Assembly: GCA_023284085.1 (NCBI GenBank) | Contig: JAKVHY010000013.1 | Coordinates: 62,001-126,000, forward strand | From: Shewanella benthica | Lineage (GTDB): Bacteria > Pseudomonadota > Gammaproteobacteria > Enterobacterales > Shewanellaceae | Direction of reading: 5' to 3' | Length of the DNA: 64,000 nucleotides | In this document: one piece after another, positions 54,718 to 64,000 of the stretch | Numbering within the stretch: the stretch's first letter is position 1 | Layout of the letters: every line of letters starts with the position of its first letter | Notes under the pieces: model-generated | What the model was told of the DNA's origin: nothing | The model's input: only the letters and a program-made list of their open reading frames with translations | Databases searched by the model: none | Translations under genes and position numbers: made by a program

Positions 54718-54777
54718 CTCGTTTCCCTTCCATAACTTTATTTTATTTTTTAGTATCCATAACCATCCCCTCAGGAA

Positions 54778-54791
54778 TGACAACGCTGTCA
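54778..54791. promoter_or_regulatory. NagR-like operator 4, between receptor and LacI genes
   Basis: TGACAACGCTGTCA. Located 61 bp upstream of the TonB receptor ATG, placed to block its transcription; the divergent LacI gene begins 359 bp away. Confidence 0.88.
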
Positions 54792-55149
54792 TGTCTAGTA
54801 CAAACATTACACAATTATTCACACGGGCGCCACAAAAAAATAACCGCAAACGACCAAAACAGGTTCGTTTGCACATTTTTATTACAGGTGTCGGCCAGTT
54901 ATCTATTTGTAAAACCTTTGTTCCATACGGGGTTTAAGGATAAAAGTTGCTGTTATTCGTTATAGGGAAATTATTTTTATCGGAGAAAAATCACATTTGC
55001 CGATTGCTAATCAAGGTAAAAGTTCGCACTATAGGCTGTAACAAAATGAAATAAAGTTCTTTGTAAACCTGATTATAAAAGACGTGCACTCATCTTTACA
55101 AGCATTAGAACTTACCTATAACACACTGATAAAACGAGTGTTTAGTTGT
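54792..55149. other. Divergent promoter region of receptor and LacI genes
   Basis: About 360 bp holding both promoters; apart from operator 4 at its edge, no further element or gene is evident. Confidence 0.5.
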
Positions 55150-56163
55150 ATGAAAGTCACAATAAATGACGTAGCGAAACATGCTGGTGTTTCAATTAAA
55201 ACAGTTTCTCGAGTCACCAATAACGAGCCATCTGTAAAACAAACCACCATAGATAAAGTCAATAAAGCCATTGCAGAGTTGGATTATCAACCTAATTTAG
55301 CCGCGAGAAACTTAGCAGGGACTAAGTCTTACGTTATAGGTTTTATCTATGATAATCCCAACGCTTATTATGTTATTGATATGCAAAACGGCATCCTGTC
55401 CTCATGCAAAGAGCTGGGATATGAGCTGCTAATTCATCCGTGCAATGCGAAATCTGATAACATTTGCCATGAATTGACCACTATGGTGAAGCACGCAAGA
55501 CTAGCAGGCTTAGTCTTGACGCCTCCGCTATCGGAAGACCCAAAAATCCTCCAAGCGTTGGACGAAATTGATGCGAATTATGTGCGAATAATTGCCGGAG
55601 AGAAAATCGATAGCGACACTGGATTAGCCGTGCTTGTGAATGATAAACATGGAGCAGTTTCAATCACACAGCATCTGATTGACTTAGGTCACAAGAACAT
55701 CGCCTTTTTAAGTGGTGATCAGCACCACGAATCTACCAAGGCACGTTTATCTGGTTATACCCAAGCGCTAAAGGATAATAACCTAAAGGTCGACGAACAA
55801 AACATTATTGAAGGCGAGTATTCTTTCGAATCCGGTGTATCCGGTGCGAAGACTTTACTCAACAGGGTAAACAAACCTACGGCAATCGTTGCCTGTAACG
55901 ATGAAATAGCCGCTGGAGCTCTATTTGCTGCACGCTTAGAAGGATTGGATATCCCTAAAGATATCTCTATCGTTGGTTTCGAAGATAGTCCGTTCTCTAG
56001 ACAGACCTGGCCAAAACTGACGACAGTACATCAACCGAATCAGAAAATAGCCCAGATGGCTACTGAACTCTTAATTGCGAAAAGACGCTCACAGAAGTCC
56101 GCACAGGCGAAGATATTCATACCTGTACCTGTGATCAGAGACTCATCTTCGAAAGCGAATTAG
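55150..56163 (+). CDS. nagR: LacI-family regulator, probable NagR
   Basis: 337 residues. LacI HTH at the N-terminus (MKVTINDVAKHAGVSIKTVS, then RVTNNEPSVKQTT), hinge YQPNLAARNLAG, and a periplasmic-binding-protein-like effector domain (YVIGFIYDNPNAYYVIDMQN; VACNDEIAAGAL; DISIVGFEDSPFSRQTWP). Start taken at MKVTIND, the normal LacI start; upstream codons are not homologous. Gene context and four LacI-type palindromes identify it as the likely NagR repressor responding to GlcNAc-derived sugar phosphate. Ends in a shared terminator. Confidence 0.88.
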   Translation: MKVTINDVAKHAGVSIKTVSRVTNNEPSVKQTTIDKVNKAIAELDYQPNLAARNLAGTKSYVIGFIYDNPNAYYVIDMQNGILSSCKELGYELLIHPCNAKSDNICHELTTMVKHARLAGLVLTPPLSEDPKILQALDEIDANYVRIIAGEKIDSDTGLAVLVNDKHGAVSITQHLIDLGHKNIAFLSGDQHHESTKARLSGYTQALKDNNLKVDEQNIIEGEYSFESGVSGAKTLLNRVNKPTAIVACNDEIAAGALFAARLEGLDIPKDISIVGFEDSPFSRQTWPKLTTVHQPNQKIAQMATELLIAKRRSQKSAQAKIFIPVPVIRDSSSKAN

Positions 56164-56202
56164 AGATACAGATCATACATTTAATTCAATTGAAATAAGA
56201 CC

Positions 56203-56236
56203 AAAAACGGCGTTGAAGCTCTTCAACGCCGTTTTT
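56203..56236. terminator. Bidirectional terminator between nagR and glnB
   Basis: AAAAACGGCGTTGAAG / CTTCAACGCCGTTTTT, sixteen-base stem with A- and U-runs, between convergent genes. Confidence 0.95.
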
Positions 56237-56266
56237 ATAAATATCTACCAATGCTTATAAAGAGAG

Positions 56267-56656
<390 letters not shown>

Positions 56657-56861
56657 TTATCACGAGCTTGGAACTCACTAAAGTTAATATGCCAATCAAT
56701 CTCATGGAAGCAATTTCCTTTCCACTAAACAATTAAATGGCCTTACCATTTCTTCTAACCTAACTATACTTTCACGATTGACCACTGTTTTTGATGTGAT
56801 TGCAGGACGCAACACGGGTCTTTTAAAAAAACTCATCGAACTTATATTCAAAGGACTGAAT

Positions 56862-57374
56862 ATGAAAATACATAATGGTTTTACACTCGTCGAACTCATG
56901 AGCATTCTGGTGATATCTACAACCTTGATAAGTATTGCAGTGCCAAACTTCAACTCCCTTTATGACCATTATAGAGCAGACTCATCAATTCGAGTCATTC
57001 AACAGACACTTCAAATGGCACGCAATACTGCCATCAGTTACGGCATAAGCATCACTACCTGCCCCCTAGTCGAAAATAGATGTAATGACAATTGGAGGCT
57101 GGGATTAACCATATTCACCGATTCAGGTAAACGAAATATCATCGATGGTACAGATGTTATAATTTATCAAACATCCCCCTTTAAGGATGAAGATACTGTT
57201 ATATACAACAGAGCTGCAATTAGATTTCAGCCTGATGGGCTCGCTTCGGGAACAAATGGAACACTAAAATACTGCCCTACAACGCCTGACAGTCAATACT
57301 CAAGAGCAGTTATCATCAATCAAGCCGGAAGAGTTAGATTTTCAACAAAAGAAGGGATTTCATGTATAAACTGA
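56862..57374 (+). CDS. Type IV minor pilin, FimT/GspH family (first copy)
   Basis: 170 residues. Class III prepilin leader (MKIHNG), then the cleavage site and hydrophobic helix FTLVELMSILVISTTLISIA with Glu5 of the mature pilin. The GspH/FimT-type domain has a disulfide-like pair (TCPLVENRC) and a C-terminal Cys pair. Starts at MKIHNG with AAGGA upstream. Followed 145 bp later by a paralog. Probably part of pilus priming. Confidence 0.88.
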   Translation: MKIHNGFTLVELMSILVISTTLISIAVPNFNSLYDHYRADSSIRVIQQTLQMARNTAISYGISITTCPLVENRCNDNWRLGLTIFTDSGKRNIIDGTDVIIYQTSPFKDEDTVIYNRAAIRFQPDGLASGTNGTLKYCPTTPDSQYSRAVIINQAGRVRFSTKEGISCIN

Positions 57375-57519
57375 GTGTAGGGTAACATTTTCGTTCAACA
57401 AGACTTTGTCAATTTTCCCTTTAAAGCCAATATATTGGCTGTAAATATTGACTATTACCAGCTGATAATATGGGCATTCTAGCTTATACTATATTAAGGA
57501 TTGAATAGGGATTGATGCA

Positions 57520-58059
57520 ATGTTATCTATAGGCAAAGGATTTACACTCATTGAGTTAATGGTAACAATTGCTATTGCAGGAGTGCTTTTATCCGTTGGT
57601 ATACCTTCATTAACATCGCTTTATGAAGGCTATCGTGCAGAAAGTGAGATTAGAAAGATGCAGCAGTATTTAATGTTTGCTCGTAATCAAGCAGTTAGCT
57701 ATGGCTCACGTGTGACCATATGCCCTCTTACAGCTTCTGGCTGTGGATCAGATTGGAGTAATGGTTTCAGCATATTTATCGATAACGGAACTATTCGCTC
57801 TCTCGACACCAGTAATGGCAGAACGGATCAAGTCATTAAACAAATAGATGCCATCAACTCAAGTGACTTCTTATCCTTTGCAGCGAACTCTATTAGCTTC
57901 ACCTCTGATGGGCTTATCGCTACGGGGTCATCTTCAGGGACATTTGCTTACTGCCCGGGCTCCCAAACGAGCCCAGAGTCTAAAGGTGTTGATGTAAGTC
58001 CTTCAGGAAAGGTACGTTTTACACTAGGCAGTGTGACTTGCACCTCGACGAGTAACTAA
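57520..58059 (+). CDS. Type IV minor pilin, FimT/GspH family (second copy)
   Basis: 179 residues. Leader MLSIGKG, then FTLIELMVTIAIAGVLLSVG. The domain parallels the preceding gene (RKMQQYLMFARNQAVSYGSR; ICPLTASGC; AYCPGSQTSPESKGVDVSPSGKVRF). The two likely arose by duplication. Plus-strand pair faces the minus-strand pilE/pilY1 operon. Confidence 0.9.
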   Translation: MLSIGKGFTLIELMVTIAIAGVLLSVGIPSLTSLYEGYRAESEIRKMQQYLMFARNQAVSYGSRVTICPLTASGCGSDWSNGFSIFIDNGTIRSLDTSNGRTDQVIKQIDAINSSDFLSFAANSISFTSDGLIATGSSSGTFAYCPGSQTSPESKGVDVSPSGKVRFTLGSVTCTSTSN

Positions 58060-58220
58060 GGCAATTTGAGCTTATCGGCTCGAGAGTCACATCACTAAGC
58101 TTTTTCAGTAGAGGTCACTCAGCTCACTGATGCCCCTCTTCTAAATCAAAAGTCTAGCTTCTAACATTTAAAGCCCCTTCTCATAGAAACAGACACCTCG
58201 ATGATAATTTAAATGAGTCG

Positions 58221-58511
58221 TCAGTAGACCGTGATTCGATCCAACTTCTGAGCCTGGCCCATAGAAAATGTCTCATTGATGAGGACACATTCATGTACAT
58301 CCCTAATATAATACTTCTTATTATCCTTGCTAACATTAATACGGCCAGGAAGTGAAGCGGCCTTCAGCTTATACTCACTGACTTGCCAGCGATAAAAAAC
58401 AATTTTGTCTCCATCAGTCGAATTGATATAGCACTTGTAATCCTGCTTTTCACTAGCATATACAGCTAAGCTACTAAAAACAGCTAGCAGTAAAATCATC
58501 AGTGGTTTCAT
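58221..58511 (-). CDS. tapY2: TapY2-family type IVa pilus protein
   Basis: 96 residues with a signal-like N-terminus ([20 protein letters not shown]). The short mature domain has Cys at about 28 and 74 ([20 protein letters not shown]) and [18 protein letters not shown]. Matches the small TapY2 proteins found beside pilE in Shewanella. The ATG overlaps the pilE TGA as ATGA, so it is coupled to pilE. Last gene of the pilus operon. Confidence 0.78.
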   Translation of the reverse strand: MKPLMILLLAVFSSLAVYASEKQDYKCYINSTDGDKIVFYRWQVSEYKLKAASLPGRINVSKDNKKYYIRDVHECVLINETFSMGQAQKLDRITVY

Positions 58512-58900
58512 TTCCAACACTCCACAGGGTTATCAGGGGTTTTAGCCCCTGTATCGGTGAGCTGTAGTGACGCACAATCGCTATCTCTAGTAGCCTGTAC
58601 ACCTAATGCCGTTGCAACAATAGTAAAGCTAGTCGTGCCGGTAGAATCGACACTGTAAAACCCTTGATCTGTGATGAAAGGATTCGCGCCCAAGCCTAAA
58701 TCATTCATATCTTCTGCATAAACACGGTTATCTAAATAAAATTGCTCTTGTAAATTCGCAACTCTCATTACTGCAGCAATCCCATCGGAGCGCGCACTCT
58801 TGGCAATGTAATCGGTATAAGATGGATAAGCGATAGCGGCCAAGATACCTATGATTGCAACACTTATCATCAACTCAATTAATGTAAAACCATTTTTCAT
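58508..58900 (-). CDS. pilE: Type IV pilin, PilE-like minor pilin
   Basis: 130 residues. Leader MKNG, then [20 protein letters not shown] with cleavage before Phe and Glu5. The C-terminal globular part ends in a disulfide loop (DCASLQLTD ... VECWK). Sits 43 bp after pilY1 and is coupled to tapY2. Probably primes pilus assembly with PilW/X/Y1. Confidence 0.93.
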   Translation of the reverse strand: MKNGFTLIELMISVAIIGILAAIAYPSYTDYIAKSARSDGIAAVMRVANLQEQFYLDNRVYAEDMNDLGLGANPFITDQGFYSVDSTGTTSFTIVATALGVQATRDSDCASLQLTDTGAKTPDNPVECWK

Positions 58901-58943
58901 ATTCTTTCTCTCATTTCAAAGATAACTGACAATCATAGAGATA

Positions 58944-61900
58944 TCATTCAACGATATGATAATAAATTTTGTTGACCCCGAGCCCCGAACCGACATTAAT
59001 AGTTCCAGAAGCTTCACCGCCTTTAACCTCTCCCTTACCTACACCAATGATATAAATATAGGGTTCAGATTGTTCGTAATTTTCATCATACTTAGGGTTT
59101 GGGTTTTCAGAAGTACCTGGATCACATGGATCGCCAGCCTTGCAAGGGTTTGGTATAACAATTTGAGGAGTATCGGGAACACGCTCACCTAATTCATAAT
59201 AAATATTGGCATAGGTTCTTGTTCCCTTATGAAGATCGAATACATAAAGACGCCCTTGTCCTGAGGTGCTACACACTAAATCAGAGACAACATTGACTGA
59301 TGGCACAAATGAGGTGAAGTATACTATCCCGTCAATAATCAAAGGGGCAGTTAATGACTTCTCTCCTGAAGCAGTAAAGTCATATTTCCAACCTCTTTTA
59401 CTTCCAAATGTAATGTTATCAGCCTCCGATACAGGTGCAGCAGAAGTCACATCATAAAGTTTAATTAAATCAATCGCTGTGGGTACAGGATCATCAGCAG
59501 CGACTCTGGTTGCGACATTACGATCTTGTAAAACAAAAAACTTATCATCCGTTTCTAAGCCTGTTGGGTGAGAACGATTTCCAGTTCCTACAGTGACAGC
59601 ATCATAAGGTACATTTTGATAGGTTGTTGTCGTGGTTTTCCCTCCTTCTGCATCAGTAACCTCTACTTCTGAGATATTACTGAATGTTGTCTGAGCAACT
59701 GCGGGCTCAGCAAAAAAACGTCTATCATCGACTATTGAACTGTCTCCTAAGGCGGCAAATTTATAACCACTCCATAAGCTTGGACTTGCACCATCCAGAT
59801 CCATTCTCCACACATTTGCTCCAACATCTGTGGCATAGATACGATCTGTTACCCCATCATTATTACTGTCTAATATCGCCACTGAATTAGGTATGCTATC
59901 TACAAGTCCATCTAGCTTAGTACCACCCATACCTGTACTGGTAAATGCATGAATCAAAGAGCCGGAATTAGCATCGACAATATAGACAGCTTTGCCGTTA
60001 GAAGCGGCAGTACTTGGTATGGTATCAGCATCATATAATGATGCATCATATCCACCACCGAAAATTAACACCGGACCAGTATGACCAGGAACAGTCGTCA
60101 CGACAGGAGCAGACCAAGACTGTCCTAGTTCAGAAAAACCACTAGAGCTAGGTGTTATAACCCACTTTACACTAGGTGAATCAGGTGAGGTCACATCTAG
60201 TGCATAATAAGAGGAACCACCACGGCGCATTCCTATAAACACCCATGCTTTATTAACCACCCCCGAAGCATCTGTTTCTGTGTATGCAACGGGAGAGGCA
60301 TCCATACCATATACAGAATGCCCCCCATTCGCCGTATTCTCTCGCAATACAGGAACATTACTTAATAACTCCGTAGGGATAAAAGCCCAGCTTTCAGTTA
60401 CTGTGTCCCCAGCATCTTTAAACATGTGGACTAAGCCTTGGTTAGTCCCCAAGATAATTCTTATATCAGGGCTTTCTTGAGAGCCAAAATTCAATGCTAA
60501 CGGCTTAGAATGCAGCGGATCGCCCATTATATCACTTCGAAAACTGGTAACACTCCCGCCCTTATTATCAAGGTCGACATCATAGCCATATAACCATTTA
60601 ACAGTAGCGTCTACATCGGCTTCCAAAATCCCCATATTGGTAGCCAGAACAGAGTCGGACACTTGGGATAATTTACTCATGGGATTGGTTAGATTGGAAT
60701 ATATAACTCGTCTACTGACTCCACTAGAAGGTGTCGCTTTCTGTAAAGCCTCTATTACTCCACCTTCAGCGACTTTTTTACCATCAGCTTTGGTCGTACA
60801 GGAACTCCAATAGGTACAAGCGGTATCTTTAATATTCCCTTCATCACCGATTGCTACCGCTTCGGTTTTATCAACGAGGATCCCAGAAGAGGTTACTTTT
60901 AACTTCTTAAGATTTCCTGTCCACCTTGGCCCTTTTCCCGGTAAGAACATAGCGTAGTATGCTGAATTAAAAGTTTGAGTACGGTCAAAATTATTACTGG
61001 CGATACTCGGTGAAGTAAAACTTGAATCCGTTTCCATAATAGTCAGAAGAACCTGATTTAACGCAGCAGATAAAGCAAGCGCTCCAGTAGCCGGAAAGTA
61101 CTCCCCTCCACCTCTCCTTGCAGCTTCAGCCAGTAATGGAGCTGCATCATCAGCTCCTTGACTAAAACCTATGGTAAAGGTCTGAACCGTCTGCATGTGC
61201 TCTTGGCTCGTTCCATCACTTAGCACTTCAGGAGAAGTCACAAGGTCATTATGATAAAGGTAACTTGCTAAAGCAGGTAAATAGTTTGCTGTTGAGAGGC
61301 CTTCAGAAAAAGAGGTGTATAGCGGAGCTACAGTCTTGTCATCAGCTTGCTCAGTTACGCCATTGTCAGTTAAGGTAACAATGTCATCGTTGGCGAAAGT
61401 GTCCTGACTCGGAACGCCGTCGGTAATGTATATTACATAAGCGGCATCGGGACAGACTCTAAATGGCGAAATATACTTGTTACCCGTTTCGATACTGGTA
61501 TCTCTAGGCGGTTTATTGCCATCATACCAATTAGAATAGTCTGAATCTTTCTTGCCAAAAAGCACTGGGTTACCAGCAAAATAATTATAAGCCTCAAAAA
61601 GGGTTTCACATAAGGGGGTATTGGTATCGGCAGGAATGCCATCAATGGTTGCAAGTAATGCTCTTTTAGATGAGGCCGTCTGTTTCTTTATACCAGAGAC
61701 GATACGCCCCCCATCACGATAGCCCTCTGAAGGATAATCCATATTAAATAGCGCTAAACCAAAATCAACCGATGCATTGGCGTTAATTACAGATTCTATC
61801 GCCCCTTTGGCTATTTCTAAACGGGATTGCGGACTGGTAGGCAATACGCCCGCTACCGCTGCAGCATGCCAACGCAGGTAGTTAGCGGTATATAGGGTCA

Positions 61901-62528
61901 CGGCTTCACCTGAGCCTAGCCGAGTATCTCCCTTTGTATTGCTATAAGGTTTAATACCATCTATCGGAAAACCGTCCGGGTGTTGACTTCCATCTCTATT
62001 GTTAGCATTTTTAGAATCATTTTCCTGTATATCTTCAAGGCAATCTATCGTGTCATAATTTGCGCCTTTATTATCGCGCAACTCCCCCCAAGTACCGGTA
62101 TTGCCTTTAGTTCTATACTCACCAACAAAGCCAGTGTAACGACCATACCTCTTTAATAATGCCCAACTTTGATGACAACCGTTAATATCCTCTAGAAAGC
62201 GTTTAGAATCGGAGGGGCTTAATGGGATATCTCCCTCTGAATTATCTATAGCAGTCCCTTTGGTAAAGTAGATTTTATCATCTTGATAAGCATGAGAAGA
62301 ACTAATTGCGGGATACAGATTTCCCAGATCATTAAAATAAGCGCCGGGAGCATCTTCCTCAATGGTAGACATACTGCCGGAGTTATCAAAAATAATCAGT
62401 ACTTTAGGATTTTGCTTATTCTGATTATCTCCGCCAATCACATAAAGTTCAGTATCATCAGCAAATGAGATACCCGACACACATACCAATGCAAAAATTA
62501 GTGCACAAAAAATTTGTTTAATTAACAT
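58944..62528 (-). CDS. pilY1: PilY1 pilus-tip adhesin / assembly protein
   Basis: 1194 residues with a signal peptide. An N-terminal von Willebrand A-like domain has the MIDAS motif DNSGS near residue 48, implicated in surface mechanosensing in relatives. The C-terminal Neisseria PilC-type beta-propeller (~residues 670-1060) has a calcium loop DSNNDGVTD around residue 886. It localises to the pilus tip and promotes assembly and adhesion. 2 bp separate it from pilX. Confidence 0.94.
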   Translation of the reverse strand: MLIKQIFCALIFALVCVSGISFADDTELYVIGGDNQNKQNPKVLIIFDNSGSMSTIEEDAPGAYFNDLGNLYPAISSSHAYQDDKIYFTKGTAIDNSEGDIPLSPSDSKRFLEDINGCHQSWALLKRYGRYTGFVGEYRTKGNTGTWGELRDNKGANYDTIDCLEDIQENDSKNANNRDGSQHPDGFPIDGIKPYSNTKGDTRLGSGEAVTLYTANYLRWHAAAVAGVLPTSPQSRLEIAKGAIESVINANASVDFGLALFNMDYPSEGYRDGGRIVSGIKKQTASSKRALLATIDGIPADTNTPLCETLFEAYNYFAGNPVLFGKKDSDYSNWYDGNKPPRDTSIETGNKYISPFRVCPDAAYVIYITDGVPSQDTFANDDIVTLTDNGVTEQADDKTVAPLYTSFSEGLSTANYLPALASYLYHNDLVTSPEVLSDGTSQEHMQTVQTFTIGFSQGADDAAPLLAEAARRGGGEYFPATGALALSAALNQVLLTIMETDSSFTSPSIASNNFDRTQTFNSAYYAMFLPGKGPRWTGNLKKLKVTSSGILVDKTEAVAIGDEGNIKDTACTYWSSCTTKADGKKVAEGGVIEALQKATPSSGVSRRVIYSNLTNPMSKLSQVSDSVLATNMGILEADVDATVKWLYGYDVDLDNKGGSVTSFRSDIMGDPLHSKPLALNFGSQESPDIRIILGTNQGLVHMFKDAGDTVTESWAFIPTELLSNVPVLRENTANGGHSVYGMDASPVAYTETDASGVVNKAWVFIGMRRGGSSYYALDVTSPDSPSVKWVITPSSSGFSELGQSWSAPVVTTVPGHTGPVLIFGGGYDASLYDADTIPSTAASNGKAVYIVDANSGSLIHAFTSTGMGGTKLDGLVDSIPNSVAILDSNNDGVTDRIYATDVGANVWRMDLDGASPSLWSGYKFAALGDSSIVDDRRFFAEPAVAQTTFSNISEVEVTDAEGGKTTTTTYQNVPYDAVTVGTGNRSHPTGLETDDKFFVLQDRNVATRVAADDPVPTAIDLIKLYDVTSAAPVSEADNITFGSKRGWKYDFTASGEKSLTAPLIIDGIVYFTSFVPSVNVVSDLVCSTSGQGRLYVFDLHKGTRTYANIYYELGERVPDTPQIVIPNPCKAGDPCDPGTSENPNPKYDENYEQSEPYIYIIGVGKGEVKGGEASGTINVGSGLGVNKIYYHIVE

Positions 62529-62530
62529 AG

Positions 62531-62989
62531 CTATCCCCCAGCGCTCCCAGTAAGAACTTCTTGTTCTACTCCCGCAACAATGGTTAGTTGCCCTAAATTA
62601 TTTCGTCCAAAAGCTGCAATACTGATTATCTCAGATCGGCGGCAGCTAATAAGATTAGCAGAGCTGGCCTTGGAATTTCTCTGGCAACCCACATCATTAA
62701 GCTGCAACGGCGACATAGTACTGGTCACCCCAAGCATGGTTCCCGCCGGGGTTATACCCGGTGAAAGGTTTGTTAACAGAGTTCCTGCATTAGTCGCAAT
62801 AACACTGTCCTGTGCCCCATGAGCCGCAGCCATCGCTTCAACCCGCTCTGAACCCGCGCCAGCCATCCTTATCGATTGATTTGAGTTTACAGCCAAAGCC
62901 ACGCCAATAACCGTCATAATTAACAAAATTATTAGCGAAAAGAATAAAACTATTCCCTTTTGCTTTTTCATTTTCATTTCCATTTCCAT
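62531..62989 (-). CDS. pilX: PilX minor pilin
   Basis: 152 residues. Prepilin-like leader MEMEMKMKKQKG followed by IVLFFSLIILLIMTVIGVAL. PilX-type body with SIRMAGAGSERVEAMAAAHGAQD. Four in-frame ATGs open the gene within a GGAAAT-type hexamer repeat, so the exact start is uncertain. Between pilW and pilY1. Confidence 0.9.
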   Translation of the reverse strand: MEMEMKMKKQKGIVLFFSLIILLIMTVIGVALAVNSNQSIRMAGAGSERVEAMAAAHGAQDSVIATNAGTLLTNLSPGITPAGTMLGVTSTMSPLQLNDVGCQRNSKASSANLISCRRSEIISIAAFGRNNLGQLTIVAGVEQEVLTGSAGG

Positions 62990-63026
62990 TTTCTAGGCCT
63001 ACTATTTAAAATCATCAGGTTAGCCT

Positions 63027-63986
63027 TCATCTGATCAATACAGGATTTTCAAGTACGATAGTGGTTGAGACAATTTTTCGTCTAAAGTTGTCATTAGCTG
63101 CAGCGATTGTTTTATCACCCAAGGTGTAAACGGTCCTGTTGGTATAGCTGTTGTCAGGTTCCGTAGAACGAACTAATACAAAAATTCTTAACGCGACAAT
63201 TCGCTGAAATAGCTCGTTATCCCACATAAGAGTGGTCACATTTTGAACCGGCATAAAACTATCCGCAGTATTATCGCCATCATTATCAAATCCATACAGG
63301 ATCCTGATATTTTCAATTCCCTCAACGAGTTGCTCTTCGTTCCCCATCCCGTTTCCAACACTAAGCGTTCTGCGCCTCAAAACCGGAATATCCCCATCAG
63401 TCCTAATGAAATAAATGTGATGTTGATACTCCCAGAAGCGCGCATTAGCCAGAGCTGGAGCTCCTTCAATACCAGTAAAAAAAACGGCCTCACTGGAGGT
63501 TGTCGCGACATAAAATCTTGACGTTAAAGTTGGAGCGAGAGTTGAAGGCCCCACTAATCGCTTTATTTGCAACACATCGGTCCCTGAGTTAACAGCCCCT
63601 AAACAAGCAATTGAATCCGCACTCACGCCACTTTCATAGCCCCAAAGCCGTCTGAAATGGGATGGAGTGTTATTTGGTAAAGTCGCATTATTCACACCAG
63701 CACCTTCACATTCATTTTTGACAACTGTGGGAGTTATTTCAGTGTTAGTACCAATAATGAAGTCAGATCCCGTCATATCAGCCATAAAGCCGACTTGACT
63801 CACATCTCGCTCAATAAGTGCTAACGCAATACGGCCATTTTCCTGCAGTTGGTTAAACTGACTGGTGGTGATGACATTGGTTGAGGACATGCTGAACATA
63901 GAGAATAAGCCCGCCGATAAAAACAGACTAATAACCATAGCGACCATAAGTTCAACTAAAGAGAACCCTTTAAATTTAGAAAACAT
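63027..63986 (-). CDS. pilW: PilW minor pilin
   Basis: 319 residues. Leader MFSKFKG and pilin helix FSLVELMVAMVISLFLSAGL, then FNQLQENGRIALALIERDVS and GFMADMTGSDF, the PilW signature. GGTGG lies before the ATG. First complete gene of the minor-pilin operon in the window; further genes (pilV, fimT) probably lie beyond the right edge. Confidence 0.93.
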   Translation of the reverse strand: MFSKFKGFSLVELMVAMVISLFLSAGLFSMFSMSSTNVITTSQFNQLQENGRIALALIERDVSQVGFMADMTGSDFIIGTNTEITPTVVKNECEGAGVNNATLPNNTPSHFRRLWGYESGVSADSIACLGAVNSGTDVLQIKRLVGPSTLAPTLTSRFYVATTSSEAVFFTGIEGAPALANARFWEYQHHIYFIRTDGDIPVLRRRTLSVGNGMGNEEQLVEGIENIRILYGFDNDGDNTADSFMPVQNVTTLMWDNELFQRIVALRIFVLVRSTEPDNSYTNRTVYTLGDKTIAAANDNFRRKIVSTTIVLENPVLIR

Positions 63987-64000
63987 GTTCCACCTGTTCC

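Overview
The window looks like chromosomal DNA of a marine gammaproteobacterium, almost certainly a Shewanella. The grounds are a TapY2-type pilus protein beside pilE, a nagK-nagA-nagX plus hexosaminidase cluster with LacI-type NagR-like palindromes, a tandem pilT/pilU pair, and the conserved yqgE-ruvX ... pilT-yggS-proC-yggT-yggU-rdgB-hemW ... yggN-yggL-trmB-mutY-yggX neighbourhood. No insertion sequence, integrase, prophage or CRISPR array was seen.

Layout. 1-3 kb: RND efflux operon on the minus strand (lipoprotein adaptor, then a pump cut by the window edge), with two translationally chained 26-codon mini-ORFs between them that are decayed tandem copies of the pump start. 3-7.4 kb: small proteins, a lipoprotein with 11-residue repeats, a PhnD-like protein without a signal peptide, a BCCT transporter and a YciA-type thioesterase. 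7.8-12 kb: two tandem PhoA-family alkaline phosphatases (one secreted, one lipoprotein) and a His-tailed exported protein. 12-19.5 kb: threonine aldolase, TRIC channel, MscS, OmpA-like protein, a divergent PACE efflux/LysR pair, DUF924, DUF4136 lipoprotein and a small membrane protein with a textbook Fur box.

19.6-38.6 kb is the housekeeping block: yciH, yqgE, ruvX, a porin-like barrel, pilU and pilT facing yggS-proC-yggT-yggU-DUF4426-rdgB-hemW, a DUF885 protein, a LysR gene, yggN, glutaminase, yggL, trmB and divergent mutY-yggX. At 38.6-39.9 kb lies a yceI/cytochrome b561 pair.

40.2-42.2 kb is the strangest part. Two tRNA-Phe/tRNA-Thr transcription units, offset by exactly 1429 bp, flank and share an array of broken tRNA-Thr copies: 3'-half fragments, full-length copies interrupted by insertions, and 5' stubs, several with their own terminator-like hairpins.

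42.4-56.2 kb is an amino-sugar (GlcNAc/chito-oligosaccharide) locus: nagK-nagA-nagX, a GH20 hexosaminidase lipoprotein, a SapC-family protein, a flavin-dependent halogenase-like protein, a TonB-dependent receptor and a LacI regulator. Four near-identical TGACAACGCTGTCA palindromes tie it into one regulon. One of them faces a gene-free stretch that ends in a minus-strand terminator, which could mark an unannotated small RNA.

56.2-64 kb: glnB, then type IV pilus minor-pilin genes: two FimT-like pilins on the plus strand, and pilW-pilX-pilY1-pilE-tapY2 as a tight minus-strand operon.

Heptamer-type tandem repeats occur at three intergenic sites with three unrelated units. The largest (about 350 bp) is built from TTCCTAG and ATTCCTAG units.
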